Counted from the first letter of the stretch, positions 1-9,547 are shown. The stretch is 35,570 nt of DNA from Lachnospiraceae bacterium (GCA_019424135.1 JAHYZZ010000006.1:49604-85173); one strand, 5' to 3'. The notes: generated by a model not told the origin, from the sequence alone. Program-made: numbers and translations.

Positions 1-597
1 GCACAGATTTTGGCAGAGGATCAGTTGTTTGCGACACTGGATCCTACGACCAGAGAGAGAAAGCTCCCCAGCGGGCAGGAAATCCTCCTGACAGACACGG
101 TGGGATTTATTCAGAAGCTTCCTCACCATTTAATTGATGCGTTCAGAAGTACGCTGGAGGAAGCAAAATATGCAGATTTGATTCTTCATGTTGTAGATGC
201 GTCCAGCAAGCAGATGGATCAGCAGATGTATACGGTTTATGAGACGTTGCAGAATTTGGAAATCAAAGACAAACCTGTGATTACCATATTTAATAAGCAG
301 GATAAACCGGGATGCGACCAGCTGGCCAGAGATTTCAGGGCGGATTATACAGTGAGGATCTCTGCCAGGACAGGCGAGGGTATAGAAGAATTGCTAGAGA
401 CCATTGAGGCACTCCTTCGCCAGAAAAAGATTTATATTGAGAATCTCTATTCCTATCAGGATGCGTCGAAAATTCAGCTGATCCGTAAGTTTGGCGAACT
501 CCAGTCTGAGGAATACCGGGAAGACGGAATCAATGTACAGGCGTATGTGCCGGTGGAACTCTATGAGAAGGTAAAGGTTTCCCGGGGAGATTCCTGA
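1..597 (+). CDS. hflX: GTPase HflX, C-terminal part (5' end outside window)
   Basis: The reading frame is open from base 1, so the N-terminal HflX domain and the G1 loop lie upstream of the window. The visible 198 residues contain the G3 motif DTVGFI followed by QKLPHHLIDAFRSTLEEA, a stretch typical of HflX. They also contain the G4 motif NKQD and a G5-like SARTGEG. HflX is a ribosome-associated GTPase that splits or rescues stalled 70S ribosomes under stress (family knowledge). The C-terminal tail after the G domain carries the small domain usual in Firmicutes HflX. The stop codon lies inside the 3' end of the convergent AraC-type gene, giving a 37-base tail-to-tail overlap. The family assignment is secure; only the 5' end is missing. 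Confidence 0.93.
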   Translation, partial: AQILAEDQLFATLDPTTRERKLPSGQEILLTDTVGFIQKLPHHLIDAFRSTLEEAKYADLILHVVDASSKQMDQQMYTVYETLQNLEIKDKPVITIFNKQDKPGCDQLARDFRADYTVRISARTGEGIEELLETIEALLRQKKIYIENLYSYQDASKIQLIRKFGELQSEEYREDGINVQAYVPVELYEKVKVSRGDS

Positions 598-1403
598 AAC
601 TCCTTTTTATAAGCCCGGGAAAAAGTGGAATAGTCCCGGAATCCACAATCAAAACAGGCCTGCGTGCCCGGTACGCCGGATAAGATCAGTTCTTTTGCAA
701 GCAGGAGCCGCTTCTGGGTAATATACTGACCCAATGTACAGCCGGTTTCCTGCTTGAATAGTCTCATCATATAATATTTGCTGATATAAAATTTTTTTGA
801 AATCGCGTCGATGGAAAGATCATCGGCAAGATGTTCGTTTACATACGTTAGGATATGCTGGATCTTAGGATTGTAGTCTTGCGTATCGATGAATTCCAGC
901 CGGTTCTTTCTGGCGGCCCGGTTCAGGTGGATCATAAACTCCAGAAACAATACCTGCCGATAGAGGTCCGCGGCATACCCATCGTCAGAGAAAGAATGCT
1001 CTAGCCGCGTAATCGAACGAAACAGAGAACTTTTTTCCAGCGAAGGAATGCGTAGCACATTCGAATGCTCCAGCTCGGCCTTGTGGAAACAGTAGCTAAG
1101 ATCATAAGAATCTGTCTGATAGGCGTCCATAAAATTAGGTGAGATATAAACAATAATCCTCTCATACACCCTGGAATTATCCACTGAAAGCCGGTGGATA
1201 TCATTATGGCGCACCAGCACAATATCATAAGGCTGCAGCTCATACGACTTTCCCTCGATCATATAACTGACAGTTCCCTTGATAAAAATTGTAATCTTGT
1301 CAAAATCATGATAATGATAGGCGACCTCCTGAGTTTCCCGGTCCGTCAGATGAAATAGCCGGAACTCACTGTTGAGGTAGCCTTTTTTTGTATAGCTGTC
1401 CAT
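561..1403 (-). CDS. AraC-family transcriptional regulator (cupin sensor + AraC HTH)
   Basis: This is a 280-residue regulator with the usual AraC two-domain layout. An N-terminal cupin-like sensor (about residues 10-120) contains the HYHDF, YELQPYDIVLVRHNDIHR and YISP segments typical of AraC-binding domains. A C-terminal double helix-turn-helix (about 180-280) contains LSIDAISKKFYISKYYMMRLFKQ and the second-helix segment FRDYSTFSRAYKKEF with the terminal SPRE. The frame stays open upstream to 1484, but the ATG at 1403 is chosen because GGAGG sits five bases before it on the minus strand. An upstream start would also run through the 43-base palindrome. The ligand is unknown; such proteins often sense sugars or small metabolites. 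It is transcribed divergently from the DapF-like gene and converges on hflX. Confidence 0.85.
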   Translation of the reverse strand: MDSYTKKGYLNSEFRLFHLTDRETQEVAYHYHDFDKITIFIKGTVSYMIEGKSYELQPYDIVLVRHNDIHRLSVDNSRVYERIIVYISPNFMDAYQTDSYDLSYCFHKAELEHSNVLRIPSLEKSSLFRSITRLEHSFSDDGYAADLYRQVLFLEFMIHLNRAARKNRLEFIDTQDYNPKIQHILTYVNEHLADDLSIDAISKKFYISKYYMMRLFKQETGCTLGQYITQKRLLLAKELILSGVPGTQACFDCGFRDYSTFSRAYKKEFQESPRETFTFS

Positions 1404-1435
1404 AGAAACCTCCATTTGGGTACAGGGTAAATGAC

Positions 1436-1478
1436 AATTTAGGACGTAGCCCTTTTGAAAAGGGCTACGTCCTAAATT
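1436..1478. repeat. Perfect 43-base palindrome (21-base arms, 1-base centre)
   Basis: Arm 1436-1456 (AATTTAGGACGTAGCCCTTT plus T) is the exact reverse complement of 1458-1478, with a single G at 1457 between them. As RNA it would form a very stable hairpin with a small A/U-rich loop. It lies in the presumed 5' leader of the AraC-type gene and upstream of the promoter of the DapF-like gene. No T-run follows on either strand, so it is not a classical intrinsic terminator. It could be an operator, a leader hairpin or a dispersed palindromic repeat. Confidence 0.8.
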
Positions 1479-1524
1479 TACCATGGGAAGGCAGGATTTG
1501 CAATGTATATAGCAGGATTTTGCC

Positions 1525-1553
1525 TTGTATTGGGAAATAATGCCTGTTATGAT
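1525..1553 (+). promoter_or_regulatory. Candidate sigma-A promoter for the DapF-like gene
   Basis: A -35-like TTGTAT (1525-1530) and a -10-like TATGAT (1548-1553) are separated by 17 bases. The -10 is close to consensus and the -35 is weak. Transcription would start near 1560, giving a leader of about 35 bases that contains GGAGG at 1583-1587. Confidence 0.5.
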
Positions 1554-1594
1554 AAGAGAAGAAGGTGGAAACCGTATATTTCGGAGGTTATGTT

Positions 1595-2452
1595 ATGAAG
1601 GTTGTTTTACAGAGATATCATGGACTTGGAAATGACTATGTGGTGTTTGATCCGAATAAAAATGAGCTGGATCTGACGCCGGAGAATGTCAGGCTGATTT
1701 GTGACCGGAATGAAGGTCTTGGCTCTGATGGTGTGCTGGAGGGCCCGGTTCTAAAGGAAGATGGCATGCATGTAAAGGTGTGGAATCCGGATGGAAGTGA
1801 GTCGGAGACCAGTGGAAATGGTGTCCGGATTTTCGCGAAGTATCTTAAGGACGCCAGTTATGTGCAGAAAAAGCATTTTACGTTGTATACGGGGAATGGA
1901 CCAGTAGAGGTAGCTTTTTTAAACGAGGATGGCAGCAGGTTGAGAGTATCTATGGGGAGGCTTTCTTTCTGGAGCGATGATATTCCGGTGACTGGAGAGC
2001 GCCGGGAGGTGATCAATGAAGACATGGTGTTTGGGCGAACGCTTTATCCGGTTACCTGCGTGTCCATCGGAAACCCCCATTGTGTGATCCCCATGCGTGA
2101 GATTTCAAAGCCTCTGGTGTGTAAGATCGGCGATTATGCGGAGATTGCCAGATATTTTCCAAACCGGATCAATACACAGATCATGAAGGTAATCGACAAA
2201 GAACATGTGGCGATTGAAATTTACGAGCGGGGTGCCGGATATACGCTGGCTTCCGGAACCGGAGCCTGCGCCGCGGCAGGCGTAGCCTACAAGCTTGGCA
2301 TGACGAACAGCAAGGTGATTGTTCACATGCCTGGCGGAGATCTGCAAGTGGAGATCGAGGATGACTGGAATGTTTATATGACCGGGGACGTATTTTATGT
2401 AGCAAAGCTTACACTGAGTAATGAATTCACCGAAAAACTGAGAAATATATAA
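1595..2452 (+). CDS. dapF: DapF-like epimerase/racemase with both catalytic cysteines replaced by serine
   Basis: This 285-residue protein has the two-lobed DapF fold signature throughout: GLGNDYVVFD near the N-terminus, RNEGLGSDGVL, NPDGSE, GNPHCV, ERGAGYTLAS and GTGACAAA. DapF interconverts LL- and meso-diaminopimelate without cofactor, using two cysteines as acid and base. Here the expected CGNG is SGNG (Ser73, codon AGT at 1811) and the expected ACGTG is ASGTG (Ser220, codon TCC at 2252). The usual GET after ERG-V is GYT. Function as a true DAP epimerase is therefore uncertain, although the fold is clear. The ATG at 1595 is preceded by GGAGG at a seven-base distance; an upstream in-frame GTG at 1565 lacks a good site. 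The gene is monocistronic, with its own terminator. The gene symbol reflects homology only. Confidence 0.8.
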   Translation: MKVVLQRYHGLGNDYVVFDPNKNELDLTPENVRLICDRNEGLGSDGVLEGPVLKEDGMHVKVWNPDGSESETSGNGVRIFAKYLKDASYVQKKHFTLYTGNGPVEVAFLNEDGSRLRVSMGRLSFWSDDIPVTGERREVINEDMVFGRTLYPVTCVSIGNPHCVIPMREISKPLVCKIGDYAEIARYFPNRINTQIMKVIDKEHVAIEIYERGAGYTLASGTGACAAAGVAYKLGMTNSKVIVHMPGGDLQVEIEDDWNVYMTGDVFYVAKLTLSNEFTEKLRNI

Positions 2453-2465
2453 AAACGAAAATAGC

Positions 2466-2520
2466 AAAAGATGCTGCCAGAGACAAGGAAAAAGGCTTTG
2501 GCGGCATCTTTTCTTTTTTT
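2466..2520 (+). terminator. Intrinsic terminator after the DapF-like gene
   Basis: The stem AAAAGATGCTGCC pairs with GGCGGCATCTTTT (one G-U pair), with a purine-rich loop between them. It runs into a T-rich tract ending at 2520. It closes the transcription unit 14 bases after the stop codon. Confidence 0.85.
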
Positions 2521-2528
2521 AAACTACG

Positions 2529-2557
2529 TTGAGAGTTGAAAAATATCATGATAAAAT
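2529..2557 (+). promoter_or_regulatory. Candidate sigma-A promoter for addBA
   Basis: TTGAGA (2529-2534) and TAAAAT (2552-2557) are separated by exactly 17 bases. Each hexamer differs from consensus at one position. It lies directly after the preceding terminator and 33 bases before the addB start. Confidence 0.7.
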
Positions 2558-2590
2558 GGAACAAGAATTCTTTTGATATGGGGTGGAATT

Positions 2591-5500
2591 ATGGCATTAC
2601 AATTCATCTTTGGGCCATCTGGATCTGGAAAATCTTATAAGCTGTATCAAAGTGTGATCCGGGAATCCATGGAGTATCCAGATCAGAAATTTTTGGTTCT
2701 TGTGCCGGAACAGTTTACCATGCAGACCCAGAAAGATCTGGTGAGTATGCATCCTCGCCATGGAATCATGAATATTGATGTCTTAAGCTTTGGCAGGATG
2801 GCGTACCGCGTGTTCGAGGAGACTGGAGGAGGCAGTCTGCCGGTGCTGGACGATGAAGGGAAAAATCTGATCCTGCGCAAGATCGCCGGAGATTATGAAG
2901 ACCGGCTGCATATATTAAAGGGGAATATGAAAAAACTAGGCTATATCAGTGAAGTAAAGTCTGTTATTTCAGAGTTTACTCAGTATGATATCGGTGAAGA
3001 AGAGATTGGAAAGGTGATGGAATCAGCAGGAGAAAATTCCAGGCTGTACTATAAACTTAGAGATCTTAAGATTTTGTACCGGGGCTTCCAGGATTATCTG
3101 GAGAGTCGTTATATCACAAAGGAAGAGCTTCTGGATGTATTAAGCCGTGAGGTGCCAAAGTCAGAAATGCTTAAGAACAGCACCGTCGTTCTGGACGGGT
3201 TTACCGGGTTTACTCCAGTCCAGAGCCGTCTGCTTTTGGAGCTTTTAAAAAATTGCAGGAAGGTCTGTGTGACAGTGACAATAGATGAGAGGGAAGATCC
3301 TTTTACATATCGTCATCCCTATCAGCTTTTTGGACTGAGTAAGCAGATGACTTCAACACTGACAAAACTTGCAGAGCAGGCGAAGATCCAGATTCTGGAT
3401 CCGGTGAACCTGTTTGATGTACCGGTGCGCCGATTCCGGGAAAATCCGCCTATGGCATTTCTGGAAAGAACCCTATTTCGTTATCACAAGAAAGCCTCTG
3501 ATCAGGAGTGTACCTTTCAAGGAGAGCAAAGAGCAGTGGGGCTTCATGTGGCGCATAGTCCCAGAGAAGAAGCCATGGCTGTGGCAGGAAGTATCCGGGC
3601 CCTTGTGAGAAAGGAAAATTATCGTTACCGGGAGATTGGTGTGATCGTCAGTGATATGAACGCCTATGGGGATTATTTAAAGCGTGCTTTCGATTTGTAT
3701 GAGATCCCGGTGTTCCTGGATCAGAAAAAGAGTATTTTGTTAAATCCTTTTGTGGAATATATCCGAAGTCTTTTAAATATGGCTGAACAAAATTTTACTA
3801 TTGAAAGTGTATTTCGGTTTCTGAGGACGAACTTGTCAGGATTTACTGCTACAGAGACGGACGCACTGGAAAATTATGTGATCGGTCTGGGAATAAAAGG
3901 GTATAAACACTGGCAGGAACGGTGGATCAGAAGGCTAAAAACAACCACAGAAGAAGACCTTGAACAGTTTAATCACTGTCGGGTACGGATGGTAGAAAAA
4001 GTGGATGGGCTGATCTATGTATTGAAACAACGGAAAAAAACGGTCCGGGACATTACCACGGCTGTTTATGAGTTTATGGTGAAGGAGAATCTGCAGGTCC
4101 GATTAAAAGTACAAGAGGAAGAGTTTCAGGAAAGAGGAGAGCAGGCATTGGCCAGAGAGTACGCTCAGGTTTACCGGATCGTGATCGAGCTGTTCGACAA
4201 ATTTGTGGAGCTGTTAGGGGACGAACCGGTAAGTCTGAAAGAGTATGGAAAGCTTTTGGATGCCGGTTTAGAGGAGGCCCGGGTGGGAGTGATACCGCCA
4301 AGTCCGGATCAGGTGGTGGCCGGCGATATGGAAAGAACCCGGCTGAAAGATATCAAAGCCTTGTTTTTTGTGGGTGCAAATGACATATATCTGCCCGGCA
4401 ATCTTCTGCGGACCGGGCTTTTGTCTGAACGCGACAGAGACCGTTTTGCAAAGGAGAAGCTTTCTCTGTCCCCTGGAGGAAAGGAAAAAGCATATGTACA
4501 AAAGTTTTACCTGTATATGAATCTGACCAAGCCTTCTGAGCGGCTTGAGATTTTCTACAGCCGTGTATCTTCGGAAGGAAAGAGCCTGCGGCCATCCTAC
4601 CTCATTCAGGAAATCAGGAAAATGTTTCCGGATATTCGGGTGGAGGAGGAAGACGCCAGGGCATTTGTGGAAAAAGAATGGACAAAGAACCTGGGCCTGG
4701 ACGAATGGATCAATGGTCTTCAGAAGGTTCGCACCGGTGTGTCAGCAAGCTGGATGGAATTATACTGTCAATACCGGAAGGATCCAAAGTTTGAAAGAAA
4801 GATCGGGAGGCTTTTGGAAGCAGGATTTTATCAGCGCCCGGCCGATTCATTGACTGAAAAGACGGCGAGACGTCTGTACGGAGAAAAGTTTGAAGATAGC
4901 ATTACCAGGATTGAACGGTTTTCTGCCTGCGCATTTTCTCATTTCCTGACCTATGGGCTGGGGCTTCAGGAACGTCAGGAGTATGATTTTCAGGCGGTGG
5001 ATCTGGGAAATATCTGTCACGCGGCGCTGGAACATTTTTCCGGAAAGGTGGCAAAAGCGCGAAAAGACTGGACTGCTCTTTCAGAGGAAGAGCGCAGAGA
5101 CTATATTGATGAAAGTGTAGAAACAGCTATTGCTGGTTATGGCAACAGTGTCTTATATAGCAGCGCCCGTAATGAATATATGATCGTGCGGATGAAAACA
5201 ATGCTGGAGCGAACAGTCTGGGCTTTAACCTGCCAGCTGTCCGCCGGAGATTTCCGGCCATCAGCGTATGAACTCCGATTTAGAGGAGGAAAGATTGACC
5301 GTGTCGATACCTGTGTGGATGGAGATCAGGTCTATGTCAAAGTCGTAGATTACAAAACCGGGAAAAAAGCCTTTGATGTGGTGTCTTTGTATCATGGACT
5401 GCAGCTTCAGCTGATGGTATATCTGGATGCGGCAGTGGAAATGGCAAAGAAGCAGTATCCGGGACAGGAAGTGATCCCAGCCGGAGTTTTCTATTATCGG

Positions 5501-5944
5501 ATTGATGATCCGCTGGTGGAAAAGCCGGAGGAAGGCGAGAATGTGCGGGATCAGATTTTAAAAGAGCTAAGACCGGATGGCATCATCAACTGCAAGGACG
5601 AGGTGCTGACCCATCTGGATCGGAAGAGAGAGGGAGAGTCCCTGGCTGCTCCGGTAAAGTACAATAAAAATGGCAGCCTTTCCAAAGCTTCAAAAGCGGT
5701 ATCAGAGGAAGAATTTGAAATCATGATGAAGCATGCAGTACAAAAGGTGCGAAATGTTCACGAGGAGATCTTATCGGGAGAGGTAAGCCCCAGGCCATAC
5801 CGAAAAGGTCAGGAAACTGGCTGCGATTACTGCAGATATCGGAATATCTGTGGATTTGATATCAAATTACCGGGGTATGAATATCGGGAAATCCCCAAAA
5901 TGAGCCAGGAAGAGGCGATTGGAAAGATGAAAGGAGAATGGTAA
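2591..5944 (+). CDS. addB: ATP-dependent helicase/deoxyribonuclease subunit B (AddB)
   Basis: AddB is the 1117-residue partner of AddA in the recombination helicase-nuclease that processes double-strand breaks for RecA loading. An N-terminal Walker A motif GPSGSGKS (residues 8-15) is present. The C-terminal RecB-type nuclease has VVDYKTGKK with Asp920 and Lys922. Four cysteines place the iron-sulfur cluster of the family: Cys780 upstream of the nuclease core, then Cys1078, Cys1081 and Cys1087 in CDYCRYRNIC. The length is near the family norm of about 1150. The ATG at 2591 follows GGGGTGG; an in-frame TTG at 2573 is less likely. The addA start lies three bases after the addB stop, so the two are co-transcribed. 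Confidence 0.97.
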   Translation: MALQFIFGPSGSGKSYKLYQSVIRESMEYPDQKFLVLVPEQFTMQTQKDLVSMHPRHGIMNIDVLSFGRMAYRVFEETGGGSLPVLDDEGKNLILRKIAGDYEDRLHILKGNMKKLGYISEVKSVISEFTQYDIGEEEIGKVMESAGENSRLYYKLRDLKILYRGFQDYLESRYITKEELLDVLSREVPKSEMLKNSTVVLDGFTGFTPVQSRLLLELLKNCRKVCVTVTIDEREDPFTYRHPYQLFGLSKQMTSTLTKLAEQAKIQILDPVNLFDVPVRRFRENPPMAFLERTLFRYHKKASDQECTFQGEQRAVGLHVAHSPREEAMAVAGSIRALVRKENYRYREIGVIVSDMNAYGDYLKRAFDLYEIPVFLDQKKSILLNPFVEYIRSLLNMAEQNFTIESVFRFLRTNLSGFTATETDALENYVIGLGIKGYKHWQERWIRRLKTTTEEDLEQFNHCRVRMVEKVDGLIYVLKQRKKTVRDITTAVYEFMVKENLQVRLKVQEEEFQERGEQALAREYAQVYRIVIELFDKFVELLGDEPVSLKEYGKLLDAGLEEARVGVIPPSPDQVVAGDMERTRLKDIKALFFVGANDIYLPGNLLRTGLLSERDRDRFAKEKLSLSPGGKEKAYVQKFYLYMNLTKPSERLEIFYSRVSSEGKSLRPSYLIQEIRKMFPDIRVEEEDARAFVEKEWTKNLGLDEWINGLQKVRTGVSASWMELYCQYRKDPKFERKIGRLLEAGFYQRPADSLTEKTARRLYGEKFEDSITRIERFSACAFSHFLTYGLGLQERQEYDFQAVDLGNICHAALEHFSGKVAKARKDWTALSEEERRDYIDESVETAIAGYGNSVLYSSARNEYMIVRMKTMLERTVWALTCQLSAGDFRPSAYELRFRGGKIDRVDTCVDGDQVYVKVVDYKTGKKAFDVVSLYHGLQLQLMVYLDAAVEMAKKQYPGQEVIPAGVFYYRIDDPLVEKPEEGENVRDQILKELRPDGIINCKDEVLTHLDRKREGESLAAPVKYNKNGSLSKASKAVSEEEFEIMMKHAVQKVRNVHEEILSGEVSPRPYRKGQETGCDYCRYRNICGFDIKLPGYEYREIPKMSQEEAIGKMKGEW

Positions 5945-5947
5945 GAC

Positions 5948-8900
5948 ATGGGAGTTTCTTGGACAGAAGAGCAACAGAAGGTCATTCGTCTTAGGGACCG
6001 GAATATTCTGGTTTCGGCGGCGGCTGGTTCTGGAAAGACAGCAGTTCTGGTTGAGAGAATCATTACGATGCTGACCAGAGAGGAAGACCCGGTGTCTGTG
6101 GATGAACTTCTGATCGTCACTTTTACGGAGGCGGCCGCGGCAGAGATGAAGGAACGGATCCGCCTTGCCATCGAAAAAAAACTGGAGGATCATCCCGACA
6201 GTGAACATTTAAGGCAGCAGGCAACCATGATCCACAATGCACAGATTACAACCATCCATAGCTTCTGCCTGTCAGTGATTCGAGATCATTTCCATGCCAC
6301 TACGCTAGATCCGGGATTCCGTGTAGGCGAGGAAGGGGAACTAAAGCTCCTTAGGCAGGATGTGCTCAAGGACATGCTGGAGGAAAAATATCAGGAAGGT
6401 TCCCAGGAATTTCTGGATTTTGTATCAGCCTATGGAGGAACCAGAAACGACCATCGTCTGGAAGAATGGATCTTGAAGATTTACGAATTTTCCAGAAGCT
6501 ATCCAGATGCGTCCGGGTGGCTTAGAGATTGTGTCCGGGCATATGAAGTGAAAGAGTCTTCTGAGTTCGAAAAAAGTATACTTGCGGCAAGGATTCGGGA
6601 GAGAACTATGCAGTATCTTGAGGATGCGAAGGAAATGCTTTCAAGAGCTTTAGCGGTATGTATGGACGAAGACGGGCCTCTGGCTTATGAAGAAACCATC
6701 CGTCAGGATATTCACATGGTGGAAGATCTGAAAAAGACAAAGACCTATGAAGAGCTTCAAAAAAAGATGGCTTCCCTTTCTTTTGTCAGACTGGCCCCCA
6801 ACCGGAAAAAAGATGTGTCGGAAACAAAAGCGGCGTATGTTAAAGAAGTGCGTGATGAAGTGAAAAAGCTGCTGCAGGATCTGAAAGGACAGTATTATTA
6901 CCAGAATCTGGAAGGAATGCTGGAAGATCTGAGGATTTGTCAGCCACAGGTGCAGGTTTTAGCTCAGCTGGTGGAATTATTTGCTTTTCAGTACCAGGAA
7001 GCAAAAGAAAATCAGAATCTGATCGACTTTTCCGATATGGAGCAGTATGCGCTTAAGATTTTGACGGAGAAAAGGGATGGAAAGTTCGTTCCCTCTTCTA
7101 TTGCAGAGGAGTATCAGCAGCAGTTTAGGGAGGTCATGATTGATGAGTATCAGGACAGCAACCTGATTCAGGAAACCATTCTTACCAGTGTGTCCTCTGT
7201 CTCCAAGGGCAGGTATAATATTTTTATGGTAGGCGATGTGAAACAAAGCATCTATCGATTCCGTCTGTCCAGACCAGAGCTATTTATGGAAAAGTTTCAT
7301 ACATATGGTCTGGAGGATAGTAAAACCCAAAGAATTGATCTTCACAAAAATTTTCGGAGCCGTCCGGAAGTGCTGGATGTGGTCAATCGGATTTTTTGTC
7401 AGGTCATGGCAGAGGATCTGGGAGGAGTTGCCTATGATGACCAGGCAGCGCTGTATCCGGGAGCTGTATACCCGGAAGTTTCAGATGTAGATACAGAGAT
7501 CCTGGTAGTGGATACGGCAGGCGATGAGGCAAAGGGAATGGAGAAGAAACTAGAAGCACGTCTGATAGCCGGAAGAATTCGCAGCCTATTGGAGGAAGGG
7601 CAGGTAATGGATCAGGGAAGCGGTCTTCTACGCCCAGTGAAATACTCGGATATTGTAATACTGGTTCGCAGTATCCAGGGATATGCAGATGTCTTTGTGG
7701 AAGAGATGGGAAGGGAAGGAATTCCGGTCCATGCAGGAACCAAGGAAGGGTACTTTAAAGCCAGGGAGATCGGAATCCTTCTGGATTATCTTAGAATATT
7801 GGATAATCTTGAGCAGGATATTCCCCTGGCAGCGGTACTTCGTTCTCCCATTGGCGGTTTTGTGGAAGAAGAGTTGGCAAAGATCCGCAGCGCAAACAAA
7901 GATGTGCCGTTTTATGAGGCTGTTGCCAGATATCCTGAGATGGAGGATGCGAAAGAGTCTATTTGCAAGAAACTGACACAGATTATGGGGCAGTTAAAGG
8001 ATTTCCGGAGAATGGTACCATATACGCCGATCCATGAGCTGATCATTCGGATCCTGGATGAGACTGGATTTGGAAATTATATGTCGGCTATGCCAGGCGG
8101 AGAACAGCGGAGAGCAAATTTGGAAATGCTGATTGAAAAGGCAAGAGTTTTTGAATCGGCCAGCTATAAAGGATTGTTTCATTTTGTCCGTTATATGGAA
8201 CAGCTTCAGAAATATCATGTAGACTATGGAGAAGCCAGCATTGAAGATGAGCAGGCAGATACTGTGCGGATTATGACGATTCACAAGAGTAAAGGCCTGG
8301 AATTTCCGGTGGTTTTTGTGGCAGGAATGGGAAAACGGTTTAATATGCAGGATGCAAGAAGCAGCGCGGCTCTCCATCCTGGAATGGGAATTGGTCTGGA
8401 TGTGGTTCGGCTGGAAGAACGAACGAAAATGCCCAGTCTGGTGAAAAAAGTAATTCAGAAAGAAGAGGTGCTGGATAGTCTTGGAGAGGAACTGAGAGTG
8501 CTTTATGTGGCGCTGACTCGCGCAAAGGAGAAATTGATTATTACCGGTGCCTTGCCAGATGCAGAAAAAAAGATAGCAAGCTATGAAAATGACCAGAGGG
8601 AATCTGAGTCAGTACTTTCTTTTGCCAGAAGAAGCAGGGCAGCCACATATTGGGATTGGATTCTTTCGGCGGCAGAAGGTTGTAAGGATGACGCACCCTT
8701 AAGAATTCAGATCGTGGGGCCAGAGGAGATGGTCCAAGAGGCAGTAGAAGAAGAGACAGCTGGAAGAATTGTTCGAAAAATGCTGGAAGAATGTGACTTG
8801 GAGCAAGAGTATGACCCAGGGGCCAGAGCTGTAATTGAAGAACAGTTTTCTTATAAATATCCTTATGCAGAAAGCCGGCAGCAGAAGATGAAATTTACGG

Positions 8901-9547
8901 TATCCGAGCTGAAAAAGAGAGCTTTTCTTCTGGAAAATGCTCAGGATGATGCCTGGGATCTTGGCGAGGAAGTCTATGAGGAACCGGACGTGGTGCCACT
9001 GCTTCCAAAGTTTCTTCAGGAAGAAGAGACTTTGAAGGGAGCATCCAGAGGTACGGCCTATCACCGGGCTCTGGAGTTATTGGATTTTACCAATGTATCA
9101 GACCTTTCTTCGGTTATCCGGTTCCTTGAAACGTGTCAGGAGAAGGGGAGGATAACGGCAAAGATGGCTGACTGTATTCGAGTGGAAGATCTTTTAGAAT
9201 TCCTTGACAGTCCCTGTGGCAGACGGATGCGACAAGCTGCAAAGAGAAAGCTTCTTTATCGGGAACAGCCCTTTGTCCTCGGGATAGATGCACGTGAGTT
9301 TTATCCGGAGGAACAGGAAGGGGAAATGCTTCTTGTCCAGGGAATTATTGATGCCTACTTTGAAGAAGATGGGGAACTGGTGGTGCTGGACTATAAGACA
9401 GATCGGATTTTCTCGCCTCAGGAGCTGGCAGAGAAATATCATGCACAGCTTCAATATTACGCCCGGGCTCTGGAGCAGATGACCGGGAAGAAAGTGAAAG
9501 AGAAGATGATTTATTCCTTTACAATGAAGAAAGAAATACCGGTGTAG
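5948..9547 (+). CDS. addA: ATP-dependent helicase/nuclease subunit A (AddA)
   Basis: This is a 1199-residue UvrD/RecB-type 3'-5' helicase with a C-terminal nuclease. Walker A is AAAGSGKT (residues 24-31). Helicase motif Ia is seen as TFTEAAAAEMKERI, Walker B as DEYQDSN (about residue 399), and later motifs as GDVKQSIYRFR, TIHKSKGLEFP and LYVALTRAKEKL. The RecB nuclease core is VVLDYKTDR (Asp1148, Lys1150), within the usual GIIDAYFEEDG context. With AddB it forms the heterodimer that unwinds and resects DNA ends until it meets a Chi-like site. The gene is last in the addBA operon and is closed by a strong terminator 15 bases downstream. All expected motifs are intact. Confidence 0.97.
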   Translation: MGVSWTEEQQKVIRLRDRNILVSAAAGSGKTAVLVERIITMLTREEDPVSVDELLIVTFTEAAAAEMKERIRLAIEKKLEDHPDSEHLRQQATMIHNAQITTIHSFCLSVIRDHFHATTLDPGFRVGEEGELKLLRQDVLKDMLEEKYQEGSQEFLDFVSAYGGTRNDHRLEEWILKIYEFSRSYPDASGWLRDCVRAYEVKESSEFEKSILAARIRERTMQYLEDAKEMLSRALAVCMDEDGPLAYEETIRQDIHMVEDLKKTKTYEELQKKMASLSFVRLAPNRKKDVSETKAAYVKEVRDEVKKLLQDLKGQYYYQNLEGMLEDLRICQPQVQVLAQLVELFAFQYQEAKENQNLIDFSDMEQYALKILTEKRDGKFVPSSIAEEYQQQFREVMIDEYQDSNLIQETILTSVSSVSKGRYNIFMVGDVKQSIYRFRLSRPELFMEKFHTYGLEDSKTQRIDLHKNFRSRPEVLDVVNRIFCQVMAEDLGGVAYDDQAALYPGAVYPEVSDVDTEILVVDTAGDEAKGMEKKLEARLIAGRIRSLLEEGQVMDQGSGLLRPVKYSDIVILVRSIQGYADVFVEEMGREGIPVHAGTKEGYFKAREIGILLDYLRILDNLEQDIPLAAVLRSPIGGFVEEELAKIRSANKDVPFYEAVARYPEMEDAKESICKKLTQIMGQLKDFRRMVPYTPIHELIIRILDETGFGNYMSAMPGGEQRRANLEMLIEKARVFESASYKGLFHFVRYMEQLQKYHVDYGEASIEDEQADTVRIMTIHKSKGLEFPVVFVAGMGKRFNMQDARSSAALHPGMGIGLDVVRLEERTKMPSLVKKVIQKEEVLDSLGEELRVLYVALTRAKEKLIITGALPDAEKKIASYENDQRESESVLSFARRSRAATYWDWILSAAEGCKDDAPLRIQIVGPEEMVQEAVEEETAGRIVRKMLEECDLEQEYDPGARAVIEEQFSYKYPYAESRQQKMKFTVSELKKRAFLLENAQDDAWDLGEEVYEEPDVVPLLPKFLQEEETLKGASRGTAYHRALELLDFTNVSDLSSVIRFLETCQEKGRITAKMADCIRVEDLLEFLDSPCGRRMRQAAKRKLLYREQPFVLGIDAREFYPEEQEGEMLLVQGIIDAYFEEDGELVVLDYKTDRIFSPQELAEKYHAQLQYYARALEQMTGKKVKEKMIYSFTMKKEIPV

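Noticed and set aside
1404..1484. Longer AraC-type start reading through the palindrome
   Set aside because: The added residues are encoded mainly by the palindrome and lie before a good ribosome site for the ATG at 1403.
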